The notes under the pieces: model-generated | Databases searched by the model: none | What the model saw: the letters and a program-made list of their open reading frames with translations, nothing else | Told to the model about the DNA's origin: nothing | Assembly (NCBI RefSeq): GCF_900129315.1 | Contig: NZ_FQUS01000014.1 | Span: forward strand, 62,001 to 126,000 | Direction of reading: 5' to 3' | Source of the DNA: Fodinibius roseus | GTDB taxonomy: Bacteria > Bacteroidota > Rhodothermia > Balneolales > Balneolaceae | Length of the DNA: 64,000 bases | Program-made: the position numbers and the translations under genes | Shown here: piece by piece, positions 52,817 through 64,000 of the stretch | Layout of the letters: every line of letters starts with the position of its first letter | How positions within the stretch are numbered: position 1 is the first letter of the stretch

Positions 52817-54103
52817 TTACTTTTTACCCAGCAATTGATACATTTCTTTCTTATAGAATTCAACACCGGGCTGGTTAAAAGGATTCACCTCCAGGCTATA
52901 GCAGTAAACCGCCGTCATCAGCTCATACAAATAAATGAGCTCTCCGAGGTGCTGAGCATTGAGTTGGTCCATAGTCACTGCTATACAGGGTACCCCCCCT
53001 TCATGATGGGCCGCAATGGTTCCTTCAAAAGCCCTGCTGTTTATATCATGAAAAGAACGCCCGGCAAGATAATTCAGTCCGTCATGATCTTGCTCCTGTT
53101 CTACAACCTCCAGGGTCTTGTCCATCGATCTCACGCACAAAAATGTTTCCATCAGGGTACGCGACCCCTCCTGGACAAACTGTCCCAAACTGTGCAAATC
53201 GGTAGAATAGGTCGCTTTTGCCGGAAATATTCCTTTAAGATCTTTTCCCTCGCTTTCCCCCAGCAGCTGTTGCAGCCAACCGCAAAAGGCCTCCAGCTGA
53301 GGCTCAAACGTGGTAAAAAGATCAATCGTTTTACCCTGCTCGTAGTGTGCGTGTCTGGTAGCAGCATAGGCAAGGGCCGGCTCAGGATCATTTTCCAGGG
53401 CTTCGTATTTTGATACTGCTTCATAAAACAAGCTGCGTATGTCGATACCGGCCACCGCAATGGGCAGGAGTCCCACCGGCGTCAATACCGAAAAACGTCC
53501 CCCCACATCCTCAGGGATAACAAATTTTTGATAATTATGCTCGTCAATGAGCTTATTCAAGGCGCCTCCCTCGGCGCTTGTCGTACAAATAATACGATCT
53601 TTAATATTTTCATACCGGTTTTTCATCCAGCTACGCAGTATTCGAAATGAGAGTGCCGTCTCCAGGGTGGTCCCCGATTTAGAAATGACGTTCAGATATA
53701 CGCTTTTGTGTTCACCCTCACTGTCGGGCTCTTCGAGATAGCTGATCAGTTCTCTGAGATACCTGCCGCTCATATGCTGACCGGCATATAAAATCTCTGG
53801 ACCGCTGTTCCCAAAGAAAGAAGACAAGGCCTCTATGACCGCACGCGATCCCAAATAGGATCCCCCGATACCGCACACAACAAATACATCAGCATCGGCA
53901 CGGATGGTGTCGGACAGGCTGCCCATCTGTTCCAAAATGGCATCGTTGGGCCCGGCAAGCAGCGTACGCCAGCCAAGCCATTCGGCGCCCTCTCCTTGCT
54001 GCTTTTGCACCTGTTTAAAGGCCTCTTCCGCCTTTTTAAAACTTTTATCGAATTCACGGTCTGATAAAAAGGATTGTGCGCGGCTGATATCGACTTCAAT
54101 CAT
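52817..54103 (-). CDS. pgi: Glucose-6-phosphate isomerase
   Basis: A 428-residue short bacterial-type phosphoglucose isomerase. Sugar-phosphate and catalytic segments are visible: VVCGIGGSYLGSRAVIEAL, VISKSGTTLETALSF, PEDVGGRFSVLTPVGLLP, TFEPQLEAFCGWLQQLLGES and the late NPFNQPGVEFYKKEM. It interconverts glucose-6-phosphate and fructose-6-phosphate in glycolysis. It is divergent from the polyprenyl synthase gene. Confidence 0.93.
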   Translation of the reverse strand: MIEVDISRAQSFLSDREFDKSFKKAEEAFKQVQKQQGEGAEWLGWRTLLAGPNDAILEQMGSLSDTIRADADVFVVCGIGGSYLGSRAVIEALSSFFGNSGPEILYAGQHMSGRYLRELISYLEEPDSEGEHKSVYLNVISKSGTTLETALSFRILRSWMKNRYENIKDRIICTTSAEGGALNKLIDEHNYQKFVIPEDVGGRFSVLTPVGLLPIAVAGIDIRSLFYEAVSKYEALENDPEPALAYAATRHAHYEQGKTIDLFTTFEPQLEAFCGWLQQLLGESEGKDLKGIFPAKATYSTDLHSLGQFVQEGSRTLMETFLCVRSMDKTLEVVEQEQDHDGLNYLAGRSFHDINSRAFEGTIAAHHEGGVPCIAVTMDQLNAQHLGELIYLYELMTAVYCYSLEVNPFNQPGVEFYKKEMYQLLGKK

Positions 54104-54253
54104 AGTACGTTAAAAAATTTAGTAATTGCCCGTTGAACTTCTATATTTCCCTAGTTAAATGCTATTGGAAATGACGAAGGTATAAAACCTGAATAATTAT
54201 TAAATTTCAACTTTTATTTACAGTCTTAATATCAAGCCATATACTATTGGCAC

Positions 54254-55273
54254 ATGATTGACACACAACTAAAAGAAGTTACTTCCTTTAAACGAAAGGA
54301 GAAAAAGACACTCCGGCAAATTACGCATCCGGTGTCGGATGATCTTTCTGAATTCCGTACTTTCTATAAAAAGGCACTGCGAACGGATGTCTTTGTGCTC
54401 GATCAGATTGTGCAATACCTGCTTCGACAGAAGGGAAAAGAGATCCGTCCCACACTCGTATTCATGTCTGCCCGGCTGTTTGGGGATGTCACCCAGCGCA
54501 GTTATGTAGCGGCAACAATGATTGAGCTGCTCCATACGGCAACCCTCATCCATGACGATGTTGTTGATGATGCGGAAGTACGACGCGGCTTCCTGAGCAT
54601 CAACAAAGTGTGGAAAAATAAAGCCAGCGTACTGCTGGGCGACTTCCTCCTCTCAAAAGGCTTGCTTATTGCGCTCGATTATGACGAGTTCAAGCTTCTT
54701 AAAGTGCTTTCCAGGGCGGTTAAGAGCATGAGTGAAGGAGAGCTTCGCCAATTCAAGGCAGCACGTCTTTTTAATATGGACGAAGACTATTATTTCAAGG
54801 TTATTTCCGAGAAAACGGCCAGCCTTATTGCCGCATGCTGTGAATGCGGTGCCATATCAACCAGCGACGATCCCACTCATCACCAAAAAATGCATGATAT
54901 CGGGATGTATACGGGCATCGCCTTTCAGATTCGCGACGATCTTTTCGACTACGGCGTCGGGGATATCGGTAAGCCAACACGCAATGACATCCGGGAACGC
55001 AAAGTTACCCTCCCCTTCATAAAGGCACTCGACAACGCTACGGTTACGGAAACCATTCGCATCCGGTACCTCATGCGTAAACGGAACAAGAGCCAGTCTG
55101 ATATTGATAACATCGTTTCTTTTGTGCACGAAAAAGGGGGGATGGAATACGCCCGCTCCATCATGGATAATTATGCCGGCAAAGCACTTTCAAAGCTTTC
55201 CACCCTGCCGGAATCCGAAGATCGACAAGCTTTTGAAGATCTTATTGAATTTATTATCAGGCGAAAAAAGTAG
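54254..55273 (+). CDS. Long-chain polyprenyl diphosphate synthase
   Basis: A 339-residue isoprenyl chain elongase. The first Asp-rich motif is LIHDDVVDDAEVRRG, the second RDDLFDYGVGDIGKP. KGKEIRPTLVFMSARLFG near the N-terminus is the substrate-binding KxxRP-type segment. The length fits octaprenyl/heptaprenyl synthases that supply quinone side chains. It starts a plus-strand series with LpxH-like and PBP1A genes. Confidence 0.9.
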   Translation: MIDTQLKEVTSFKRKEKKTLRQITHPVSDDLSEFRTFYKKALRTDVFVLDQIVQYLLRQKGKEIRPTLVFMSARLFGDVTQRSYVAATMIELLHTATLIHDDVVDDAEVRRGFLSINKVWKNKASVLLGDFLLSKGLLIALDYDEFKLLKVLSRAVKSMSEGELRQFKAARLFNMDEDYYFKVISEKTASLIAACCECGAISTSDDPTHHQKMHDIGMYTGIAFQIRDDLFDYGVGDIGKPTRNDIRERKVTLPFIKALDNATVTETIRIRYLMRKRNKSQSDIDNIVSFVHEKGGMEYARSIMDNYAGKALSKLSTLPESEDRQAFEDLIEFIIRRKK

Positions 55274-55290
55274 CGCTGCAACGGTTACGG

Positions 55291-56085
55291 ATGGATGAAT
55301 TTACAATATCAGCACCCATTTTATTTATTTCAGATGCCCATTTAGGCGGTTTTTCGGACAGTGAAAATAACCGGATAGAATCTGAACTGATCCAGCTCGT
55401 CAATTACTGCAAGCGCAACGATATCCGGCTGGCGGTATTGGGTGATCTTTTTGACTACTGGATGGAATTCCCGGACTATGTCCCCTCCCTGGGCCGCCGG
55501 CTCCTTGATCGTTTTGAGGAGTATAATGAGGCCATGGGACCTACGCTCTATATTACCGGCAATCATGACAACTGGACCCGGGGACACCTTTCCGAGCGGG
55601 GGTTCCATGTGGTTCCGGAATACGCCCGGATCACCGTGAATGAAAAAAAACTCTTGCTGCTGCATGGCGATGGCTTATCTGATGCGTCGTTCGGGTTGCC
55701 GCGCCCTTTTTTACATCGCCTGCTCCGGCATCCGGGCTTTATCAGCCTATACCAGCGGGTGTTAACGCCCGGGATCGGGCTGCAGCTTATGAAATATTTT
55801 TCGAAGTTCAACCGTTGGATAAACCGTCCTGAAGATAATCGGCAGGTGCTCAGCGACTGGGCTAAACGACAGTTACGACACTCGGAAATTGATATGATTA
55901 TATCGGGACACGATCATATCCCGCGCATGAAACATTTTGCCTTCGGAAGCTATATAAATTTGGGTACCTTCTACAACCACCGCACAATGGCGCTTTACAA
56001 TAATCATTCGGCTGACCTCGTTTCTTGGGAAACGGCGACACAATCCTTACAACCCTTTGATCCAACAATAACGATAGATGAGTAA
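55291..56085 (+). CDS. lpxH: UDP-2,3-diacylglucosamine hydrolase-like phosphoesterase (LpxH family)
   Basis: A 264-residue calcineurin-fold enzyme with all motifs: ISDAHLGGF, LGDLFDYWMEF, ITGNHDNWTRG, LLLHGDGLSD and IISGHDHIPRM (GH-x-H type), then INLGTFYNH. Related proteins cleave UDP-diacylglucosamine to lipid X in lipid A synthesis. In this group several LpxH-like paralogues exist, so the assignment is likely but not certain. It ends inside the next gene (8-bp overlap). Confidence 0.83.
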   Translation: MDEFTISAPILFISDAHLGGFSDSENNRIESELIQLVNYCKRNDIRLAVLGDLFDYWMEFPDYVPSLGRRLLDRFEEYNEAMGPTLYITGNHDNWTRGHLSERGFHVVPEYARITVNEKKLLLLHGDGLSDASFGLPRPFLHRLLRHPGFISLYQRVLTPGIGLQLMKYFSKFNRWINRPEDNRQVLSDWAKRQLRHSEIDMIISGHDHIPRMKHFAFGSYINLGTFYNHRTMALYNNHSADLVSWETATQSLQPFDPTITIDE

Positions 56086-58408
56086 CTCAGATTTTGACAA
56101 TGAAATGGATCGTTACTTTAACGATCCGGAATATCGCCGAAAAAAAGCAAATGGAGGCGACAAGAATAACGATAACGATTCGATTTTCAACTGGAATATA
56201 TTGTCAAGCTGGAAGCATGCCGGCAATGACCTCTACAAATGGGGCGGTATTGCGGGCGGTTTATTAATCATCCTTTTCACCGGATTCCTGATTTATCTTT
56301 TTTCCGGGCTACCCTCTATCCAGGATCTCGAAAACCCGCAAACCGCCGTCGCTACCGAGGTAAGAAGCCGGGATGGCGTAGTCCTGGACCGGTATTACAC
56401 CGAGAATCGCTCCTATATATCCTACGAAAACATTTCTCCTCATGTCATCAACGCCCTTATCGCCACCGAAGACCACCGCTTTTACGATCACTGGGGCATT
56501 GACGTCATCCGAACACTGGCTGTACCCTGGCACCTGATCAATGGACGCGTGCAGGGCGGGTCCACGATCACCCAGCAGCTGGCACGAAATCTTTATAAAA
56601 AAATAGGCCGGGAGTTTTCGGTTATCCGAAAGCTGCGGGAAATGATCACCGCAATAGAAATAGAGGATAACTATACCAAGCGGGAGATCATTGAAATGTA
56701 TCTCAATACGGTTGAATTTCCCAACAGTGCTTTCGGAATTCAGTCTGCCGCACGCACGCACTACGGCAAGAATGCGCAGGATTTAACCGTCACCGAAGCG
56801 GCAACGCTTATCGGCTCCCTCAAAGGGGTATACCTGTACAATCCCCGCATCAATCCTGAAAATGCCACGGCACGGCGGAATACGGTTCTCATGCAGCTTG
56901 ACAAGCGGGGTTTTCTGAGCGATACCATCGCTACCCGGATGATCAACAAGCCGATTACCCTTGATTATCACCCCCCTTCCAAGACAAGACGGGAAAGCAA
57001 GTACTTCGGGCAGTATGTCCGCCAGCAGGTAGACGACTGGGCCGAGGAGAACGGTTATAACCTGGATACCGACGGACTCACGATCTATACAACTATTGAT
57101 TCGCGCCTGCAAAAGTATGCCCAGCAGGCCGTTGAAACCAAACTCGACTCCCTCCAGATAGTCTTTGAGGATGAATGGACGTCTGCCAATGGAGAATTTA
57201 TGGATATCCTCTGGAATCGTTACCCCAATTTCCTGGGCAGCCTGATTGAAGAAACCGACCGTTACAAAAACGGATTCTCAAAATACGACACCGACCAGCG
57301 TTCGGTCGTCATGGAGAAACTGAAGGCGGACGAGGCTTTTGTGGATTCCGTTATGCGGGCTCGGATGCGCCTGGAGGCTGGCTTTGTGGGAATAGACCCA
57401 CGCAGTGGACATATTCTGACCTGGATCGGGGGATCGAATTACGGAGATGTACAGTTTGACCACGTCTACCAATCCAAACGACAGACCGGCTCAACCTTTA
57501 AACCGTTTGTGTACACCGTAGCCATCGACAACGGCTATATGCCGTATCACAAATTCCCAAACGAACCTCCTGTTTTCAAACAAAAAACCGGGGGAACATG
57601 GAGCATCACCAACTACGGCGGGGATACGGGGGGGATGGTCCCGCTGCGGGAGGGACTTGCACGAAGCCTGAATAATGTGACTGTATCACTACTCCCTGAA
57701 ATTGCGGGGGCGCCCGGTACGAATCAGCTGGAGGACCTGATTCCGGCGGCCCGGAAAATAAAGCAGATGGCCCAGAATATGGGGATCGACATGGAAGGGG
57801 TTGAACCCTATCCCTCCATCGCCCTGGGTACGGCCGAAGCTTCACTGCTGGATCTGGTCAGTGCCTATACGACCTTTGCCAACCAGGGCGTACACATCGA
57901 ACCCCTTGCGGTCACCCGCATTGAAGACAAGGCGGGCAACGTGGTCAAAGAATACCAGGCAGAATCCCAGCAGGAGGTGATAAGCCCGGAAACCGCCTAC
58001 ATTATGCTTGATATGATGCGGGGCGTTATCAACGGGGGCGAAGATTATTACGGCACGGGGGTTCGACTGCGCAATTCCTATAATGTCAAACAGGATATTG
58101 CCGGCAAAACGGGGACGACCCAAAATGCGGCGGACACCTGGTTTGTAGGCATGACGCCCCATATTGTCATGGGAGCCTGGGTGGGCGGAGCAGACCGGCG
58201 TATTCGCTTTCCCGTGACAAGCCGGACCGGACAGGGAGCCCGTACCGCCCTGCCGATGGTGGGCCAGTTTATCAAACTGGCCTCCTCGGATCCCGAGGCG
58301 CCCTGGAGCTACGAACCTTTTGAGCCGCCGGCGGGATTTGTACCCCCACAGGAAGGAACCGGGCAAAATAATGGGACCAATACAGGGACAGGACGTATTG
58401 ACTGGTAA
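56078..58408 (+). CDS. Penicillin-binding protein 1A-type bifunctional peptidoglycan synthase
   Basis: A 776-residue bitopic protein. A cytoplasmic acidic tail and a TM (about 52-75) precede the GT51 glycosyltransferase (about 90-270), with ATEDHRFYDHWGID (catalytic Glu), GGSTITQQLARNLY and TKREIIEMYLNTVEF. The transpeptidase (about 400-740) has the active-site SxxK in RQTGSTFKPFVY, SxN in RSLNNVTVS, and KTG in GKTGTTQNAAD. It polymerises and cross-links peptidoglycan. The start overlaps the LpxH-like stop by 8 bp. The Gly/Thr-rich C-terminus (GTGQNNGTNTGTGRIDW) is low-complexity. Confidence 0.93.
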   Translation: MSNSDFDNEMDRYFNDPEYRRKKANGGDKNNDNDSIFNWNILSSWKHAGNDLYKWGGIAGGLLIILFTGFLIYLFSGLPSIQDLENPQTAVATEVRSRDGVVLDRYYTENRSYISYENISPHVINALIATEDHRFYDHWGIDVIRTLAVPWHLINGRVQGGSTITQQLARNLYKKIGREFSVIRKLREMITAIEIEDNYTKREIIEMYLNTVEFPNSAFGIQSAARTHYGKNAQDLTVTEAATLIGSLKGVYLYNPRINPENATARRNTVLMQLDKRGFLSDTIATRMINKPITLDYHPPSKTRRESKYFGQYVRQQVDDWAEENGYNLDTDGLTIYTTIDSRLQKYAQQAVETKLDSLQIVFEDEWTSANGEFMDILWNRYPNFLGSLIEETDRYKNGFSKYDTDQRSVVMEKLKADEAFVDSVMRARMRLEAGFVGIDPRSGHILTWIGGSNYGDVQFDHVYQSKRQTGSTFKPFVYTVAIDNGYMPYHKFPNEPPVFKQKTGGTWSITNYGGDTGGMVPLREGLARSLNNVTVSLLPEIAGAPGTNQLEDLIPAARKIKQMAQNMGIDMEGVEPYPSIALGTAEASLLDLVSAYTTFANQGVHIEPLAVTRIEDKAGNVVKEYQAESQQEVISPETAYIMLDMMRGVINGGEDYYGTGVRLRNSYNVKQDIAGKTGTTQNAADTWFVGMTPHIVMGAWVGGADRRIRFPVTSRTGQGARTALPMVGQFIKLASSDPEAPWSYEPFEPPAGFVPPQEGTGQNNGTNTGTGRIDW

Positions 58409-58410
58409 AT

Positions 58411-58556
58411 AGAGACCTTTGTAAAACCGTTCTTTTGCCCAATCTCTACATTTTCGCGATTTCAAAACCCTCATGTATCGTCTATTCATACACTGCGGTT
58501 TTGAAATCACTCAGGCTTTGGTATTGAACAAAACCCCTGGTTTTTCAAAGGTCTCT
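58411..58556 (+). repeat. Dispersed intergenic repeat, copy F (best-preserved)
   Basis: Outer arms AGAGACCTTTGTAAAACCG (58411-58429) and the near-complement TTTTTCAAAGGTCTCT (58541-58556), an inner pair GCGATTTCAAAAC / GGTTTTGAAATC, and the conserved run TTGAACAAAACCCCTGG. It begins directly after the PBP1A stop codon (58406-58408). Confidence 0.88.
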
Positions 58557-58590
58557 AACAGTAACTATATCCACGATATATAAATAAAAA

Positions 58591-58618
58591 AGGCAATCCC
58601 TGCTGATTGACATTGCCT
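58591..58618 (-). terminator. Rho-independent terminator for the atpDC unit
   Basis: On the minus strand: AGGCAAT, a 14-nt loop, ATTGCCT, then TTTTTTATTTA. It lies 121 bp beyond the atpC stop codon, with repeat copy G between. Confidence 0.75.
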
Positions 58619-58620
58619 CT

Positions 58621-58702
58621 ATAGCGCTTTGCAAAACCATTCGTTTGCCTGATTTCAGGCTTTGATATTGATCACAATTCCTGATTCTTAAAGCACTCTC
58701 TC
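58621..58702 (+). repeat. Dispersed intergenic repeat, copy G (internally deleted)
   Basis: Shares the left arm (GCGCTTTGCAAAACCATTC, then GTTTGCC) and the right part (CAGGCTTTGATATTGATCACAATTCCTG) with the family but lacks the ~60-bp middle, so it is about 80 bp long. It sits between the atpC stop and the atp terminator. Confidence 0.7.
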
Positions 58703-58738
58703 ACTTACCATTGGTACTTTGTACTTAAATTCCGGCTC

Positions 58739-59158
58739 TTACTGGGTAGAAACAGTTACGTCAGAAAAAAGCTTAATGCGGTTTTTGGCCCGCTCAAGTG
58801 CTTTCTGAGCACGATCCTGGTCGATATGATCATCGTCTGATTCCAGGCGTTGAAGTGCACGGTTTTTGGCTTCTTTCGCCCGCTCTATATCGATCTCTTC
58901 TACCGGTTCTGCTGCTTCCGCCAGCAGGTTCAGGGTATTTTCGACGACCTCAACAAATCCGCCGGTAATGGCGAATCGCTGCTCACCCCCGGTAGCCTTG
59001 CGAACCACCACTTCACCCACTTCAAGCGTAGACATGATGTTGGCATGGTGCGTTTTTACTTCAAAACTGCCCATTGTGCCGGGCAGCTTCACCCCTGTCA
59101 CGTTATCGTCAAAAAGTGAACCTTCAGGCGTAAGTATTTGTGCTCTAAAACTTGTCAT
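58739..59158 (-). CDS. atpC: ATP synthase F1 epsilon subunit
   Basis: A 139-residue subunit of the F1 central stalk: N-terminal beta sandwich (AQILTPEGSLFDDNVTGVKL, GTMGSFEVKTHHANIMSTLEVG) and a C-terminal helical hairpin (IDIERAKEAKNRALQRLES). It couples rotation to catalysis and inhibits ATP hydrolysis. It is 9 bp downstream of atpD. The remaining F1Fo genes are not in the window, as in other Bacteroidota-type genomes with a split atp operon. Confidence 0.93.
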   Translation of the reverse strand: MTSFRAQILTPEGSLFDDNVTGVKLPGTMGSFEVKTHHANIMSTLEVGEVVVRKATGGEQRFAITGGFVEVVENTLNLLAEAAEPVEEIDIERAKEAKNRALQRLESDDDHIDQDRAQKALERAKNRIKLFSDVTVSTQ

Positions 59159-59167
59159 ATCCTATCC

Positions 59168-61322
<2,155 letters not shown>

Positions 61323-62168
61323 ATGCCAACTTTTATACGCCAGTCGTACTCTGCTATATACAAAGCCGTTGTAATTGGTTTTTTTCTTAGCGTTTCGCTG
61401 CCGCTAAGTGCCCAGGATCTTGACGTCCCGTATGTTCCCACCCCCAATGAAGTGGTAGAAAAGATGCTCGACATCGCACAGGTTCAGTCCGATGACTATG
61501 TCATAGATCTGGGCTCTGGCGATGGGCGTATCGTCATTGCCGCCGCCAAGCGCGGGGCCTCAGGACACGGTATTGACCTGGATCCCGAGCGCATTGCCGA
61601 AGCACGAAAGAATGCACGAAAAGAGAAGGTAGATGACAAAGTACTGTTTAAGGAGCAGGACATCTTCGAAACTGATATTAGCGAAGCCTCCGTTATTACG
61701 ATGTACCTGTTGCCGTCGGTTAACAAAAAGTTACGGCCGACATTGCTTGATGAGCTTCAGCCCGGAACCCGCATTGTATCTCACAGTTTTGATATGGGCG
61801 ACTGGGAGCCTGACCGGGAAGTAACGCTGTCGTCAGAGAATACCAACCGGACGCACACCATTTATTATTGGGTCATTCCGGCCAAAGTTGACGGCAGCTG
61901 GAACTGGTCCGTTAACGGGAAAAACTTCAACATGCAGGTTGATCAACAATATCAAAATATGACGGTATCCCTGTCGGACGAAAACGGAACCTCCTATGAT
62001 ATCCGGGAAAAAGAGCTGGAGGGAGACCGCATATCGTTCCGGGCTGTGGATGGAGACCAGCATTATATCTATAGCGGCCGCGTAGATGGGGATACGGTCG
62101 AAGGAACCGTGCAGCATCACACGTCCGACGACAAGACGGTCTCGTCGTGGACAGCCACACATCAATAA
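61323..62168 (+). CDS. Exported SAM-methyltransferase-fold protein with C-terminal beta domain
   Basis: A 281-residue protein. The ATG at 61323 gives a signal peptide (ends LPLSAQDLD, about residue 32). Residues about 40-180 are a class I methyltransferase domain: VPTPNEVVEKMLDIA, DLGSGDGRIVIAAAKRGASG (SAM-binding glycines) and GIDLDPERIAEA. The rest is a beta-rich domain (WNWSVNGKNFNMQV) unlike the core. SAM is not expected outside the cytoplasm, so either the signal is a membrane anchor or the domain has another role. A TTG at 61311 could start it four codons earlier. Confidence 0.75.
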   Translation: MPTFIRQSYSAIYKAVVIGFFLSVSLPLSAQDLDVPYVPTPNEVVEKMLDIAQVQSDDYVIDLGSGDGRIVIAAAKRGASGHGIDLDPERIAEARKNARKEKVDDKVLFKEQDIFETDISEASVITMYLLPSVNKKLRPTLLDELQPGTRIVSHSFDMGDWEPDREVTLSSENTNRTHTIYYWVIPAKVDGSWNWSVNGKNFNMQVDQQYQNMTVSLSDENGTSYDIREKELEGDRISFRAVDGDQHYIYSGRVDGDTVEGTVQHHTSDDKTVSSWTATHQ

Positions 62169-62374
62169 TGAACATCAAACAGATATAAACGGGGACTTTG
62201 GACACCCGCATCCGCATGCTTTGAATGTATTTCCGGGTATGCTACGCGAAACGGCTTAGCAGGATCGCCCGAACACGCCACGGTTGTAAAAGTTCGGCCG
62301 AATTCCTCACAGGATCGTAGCTTTGCAAAGTCCTGCAGAAATAAATATTCCTCAACTGAGGCTCTGAAACAGCT

Positions 62375-63697
62375 ATGGAAAATACCGACCGCGGCCGACC
62401 GCGACCGACTTTCAATAATCTAAGCGCGGCCGCAGTTATCATCGGTATAGTAGTCGGTATCGGCATCTTCCGTTTGCCGTCGATGGTGGCTCAGAATGCC
62501 TCTACCGAGCTGCACTACCTGGGGTTCTGGCTGGCCGGGGGACTCATATCCATTATCGGGGCACTCTGCTACGCGGAGCTGGCCTCAAACAAGCCGGATG
62601 CCGGCGGGGAATACCATTTTCTGACGGAGGCCTACGGTCCGGCCGTAGGCTTCCTGTTTTCATGGGGACGAATGTCCGTCATTCAAACGGGCGCCATTGC
62701 CCTTACAGCTTTTATCCTGGGCGATTATGCCACGACTATTTATCCCCTCGGGCCCTACAGCTCGTCGGTTTATGCCGCGCTTACTATTATTACGCTGACG
62801 GGATTGAATATTTGGGGGACACAGCCCTCCAAAAATACCCAGGGCCTCTTAACATCCCTCATCGTCATGGTACTCGTTGTAGCGGGGACGGCGGGACTGA
62901 TCCACGAACCAGCCACGGACGTTGCTCCGTTATCGGGCGATGTAACCAGTTCAGCCGGTGCAGCCATGATTTTCGTACTGTTAACCTATGGCGGGTGGAA
63001 TGAAGGCGTCTACCTCTCGGCAGAGCTCAAGAACGTGAGAAAAAATATGACCCGCGTCTTACTGCTCGCTATCACAACCATCACCTTCCTGTACTTGCTG
63101 ATCAATGCGGCATATATTCAGATTTTGGGATTGGAGACCCTCAGAAATTCCGATATTATCGGTGTTGAATTAAGCAATCGCATTATCGGCTCCGGAGGCG
63201 CCCTTGTCATGGCTCTAATCGTCATTGTTTCGGCCTTGTCAACGGCTAATGCCACCATCATTACCGGTGCACGGACAAACTACGCGATGGGACGCGATTT
63301 TTCGCTCCTTCGATTTCTGGGCCGGTGGAATAAAACGGCCAATGCCCCGATCAATGCCTTGTTACTGCAGGGGGGAATTGCCCTCGGACTGGTCGGACTG
63401 GGGAGCTTCACCCAGGAGGCTGTTTCTACGATGGTCGATTATACGGCCCCCGTGTTCTGGTTTTTTATTCTGCTCACGACCGGTTCTCTCTTTATCTTCA
63501 GGACAAATTCAGACAAAAAAGATGACCGCTCGTTCAGCGTTCCCCTCTATCCCCTGACTCCGATCATTTTTATGCTTATTTGCCTTTACCTGCTCTATTC
63601 AAGCGTCGTTTTTACCGGCACAGGAGCCCTGGTCGGTATCGGCATTTTGCTACTCGGATTACCCCTTTATTACGTCGCACAACGCAATCAAAAGTGA
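62375..63697 (+). CDS. APC-family amino acid permease
   Basis: A 440-residue membrane protein with about 12 hydrophobic helices. The first helix has the APC signature GIVVGIGIFRLP (glycine-rich, unwound TM1), followed by ALCYAELASNKPDAGGEYHFL (TM2/TM3 loop signature). Later helices include ALVMALIVIVSALSTANATI. It probably takes up an amino acid or exchanges it; the substrate is not predictable. It is a single gene, 206 bp after the methyltransferase. Confidence 0.88.
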   Translation: MENTDRGRPRPTFNNLSAAAVIIGIVVGIGIFRLPSMVAQNASTELHYLGFWLAGGLISIIGALCYAELASNKPDAGGEYHFLTEAYGPAVGFLFSWGRMSVIQTGAIALTAFILGDYATTIYPLGPYSSSVYAALTIITLTGLNIWGTQPSKNTQGLLTSLIVMVLVVAGTAGLIHEPATDVAPLSGDVTSSAGAAMIFVLLTYGGWNEGVYLSAELKNVRKNMTRVLLLAITTITFLYLLINAAYIQILGLETLRNSDIIGVELSNRIIGSGGALVMALIVIVSALSTANATIITGARTNYAMGRDFSLLRFLGRWNKTANAPINALLLQGGIALGLVGLGSFTQEAVSTMVDYTAPVFWFFILLTTGSLFIFRTNSDKKDDRSFSVPLYPLTPIIFMLICLYLLYSSVVFTGTGALVGIGILLLGLPLYYVAQRNQK

Positions 63698-64000
63698 AGA
63701 TTGCTACATTCTCGGTATTTCGTCCGAATTTCGTGATTCTTCATTAGCAACTCCCCTCCTAAAACTGTATTTTTTGCAATCTTAGTCAGCCTGTCACTTA
63801 AACTGAAATGGCTGCTTTTTAAATAGTCAACCTTATTTGTCAGCGGTATACAGCACAAAGGTTACGGCCTGCTACTGTCACTGAAAAGTTTAATCTAAAA
63901 TTGAATATTGCATTGGATACTGAAGCAACTGCCCGTTCTGTCAGCGTAGAAATATTAATACATTTTGATGAACATAATATCCTTGATTATTCAGTTGCCA
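63698..64000. other. Window-end intergenic region
   Basis: A stretch of 303 bp after the permease with no gene, repeat copy or hairpin I can support. An ATG at 63968 is followed by an open frame (MNIISLIIQLP) to the window edge, too short to judge. Confidence 0.35.

Overview
The window looks like a chromosomal segment of a Bacteroidota-type bacterium, most plausibly the Balneolota/Rhodothermota side of that group. This is an inference from three things: the fatty-acid/phospholipid gene order rnc-fabF-acpP-fabG-fabD-fabH-plsX-rpmF-yceD, an F1 gene pair atpD-atpC without the rest of the ATP synthase operon, and a ribonucleotide reductase small subunit with a class Ic radical site. No rRNA, tRNA, CRISPR array or complete insertion sequence was seen.

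Layout. 1-8.1 kb (visibly GC-rich, minus strand): two FAD-dependent oxidoreductases, an exported SelA-like PLP enzyme and two paralogous exported amidohydrolases, a likely catabolic cluster for an unidentified compound. 8.3-19.4 kb: serA, an ACT-domain malic enzyme, a phosphotriesterase-like lipoprotein, a cyclic-nucleotide-binding protein overlapping rlmD, a YbjT-like oxidoreductase next to a CrtI-like desaturase, a phosphodiesterase and a glycosyltransferase. 19.7-24.8 kb: nrdA and a class Ic nrdB, then a metE pseudogene still preceded by an intact cobalamin riboswitch. 25-27.2 kb: DUF1080, DUF1508 and TPR proteins among repeats. 27.3-31.5 kb: an aminolipid-type operon (OlsB/GlsB-like and OlsA/GlsA-like acyltransferases) coupled to an 864-residue protein fusing an alpha/beta hydrolase, a DedA membrane domain and an ATP-grasp ligase. 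32-38.7 kb: an M28 peptidase, an M19 dipeptidase, a D-threonine-aldolase-like enzyme, an AAA+-derived protein without ATPase motifs, and small proteins including an oxidoreductase-like protein and a SUI1 factor.

38.9-44.9 kb is a visibly AT-rich, gene-poor island. It holds a glycosyltransferase-like membrane protein lacking DxD and QxxRW, a sigma-54-activator-like AAA protein lacking its Walker motifs and GAFTGA, a NarL-type regulator with Glu at the phospho-acceptor site, and one intact sigma-54 activator without a receiver. 45.2-54.1 kb is the rnc/fab/plsX cluster with a deoxynucleoside kinase and pgi. 54.2-58.4 kb carries a polyprenyl synthase, an LpxH-type hydrolase and PBP1A. 58.7-60.7 kb is atpDC, followed by an exported methyltransferase and an APC permease.

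A family of about 145-bp intergenic repeats with nested inverted symmetry occurs at least eight times in both orientations. The strongest candidates for undescribed biology are the hydrolase-DedA-ATP-grasp fusion coupled to aminolipid acyltransferases, and the signalling island whose proteins have lost their canonical catalytic residues.
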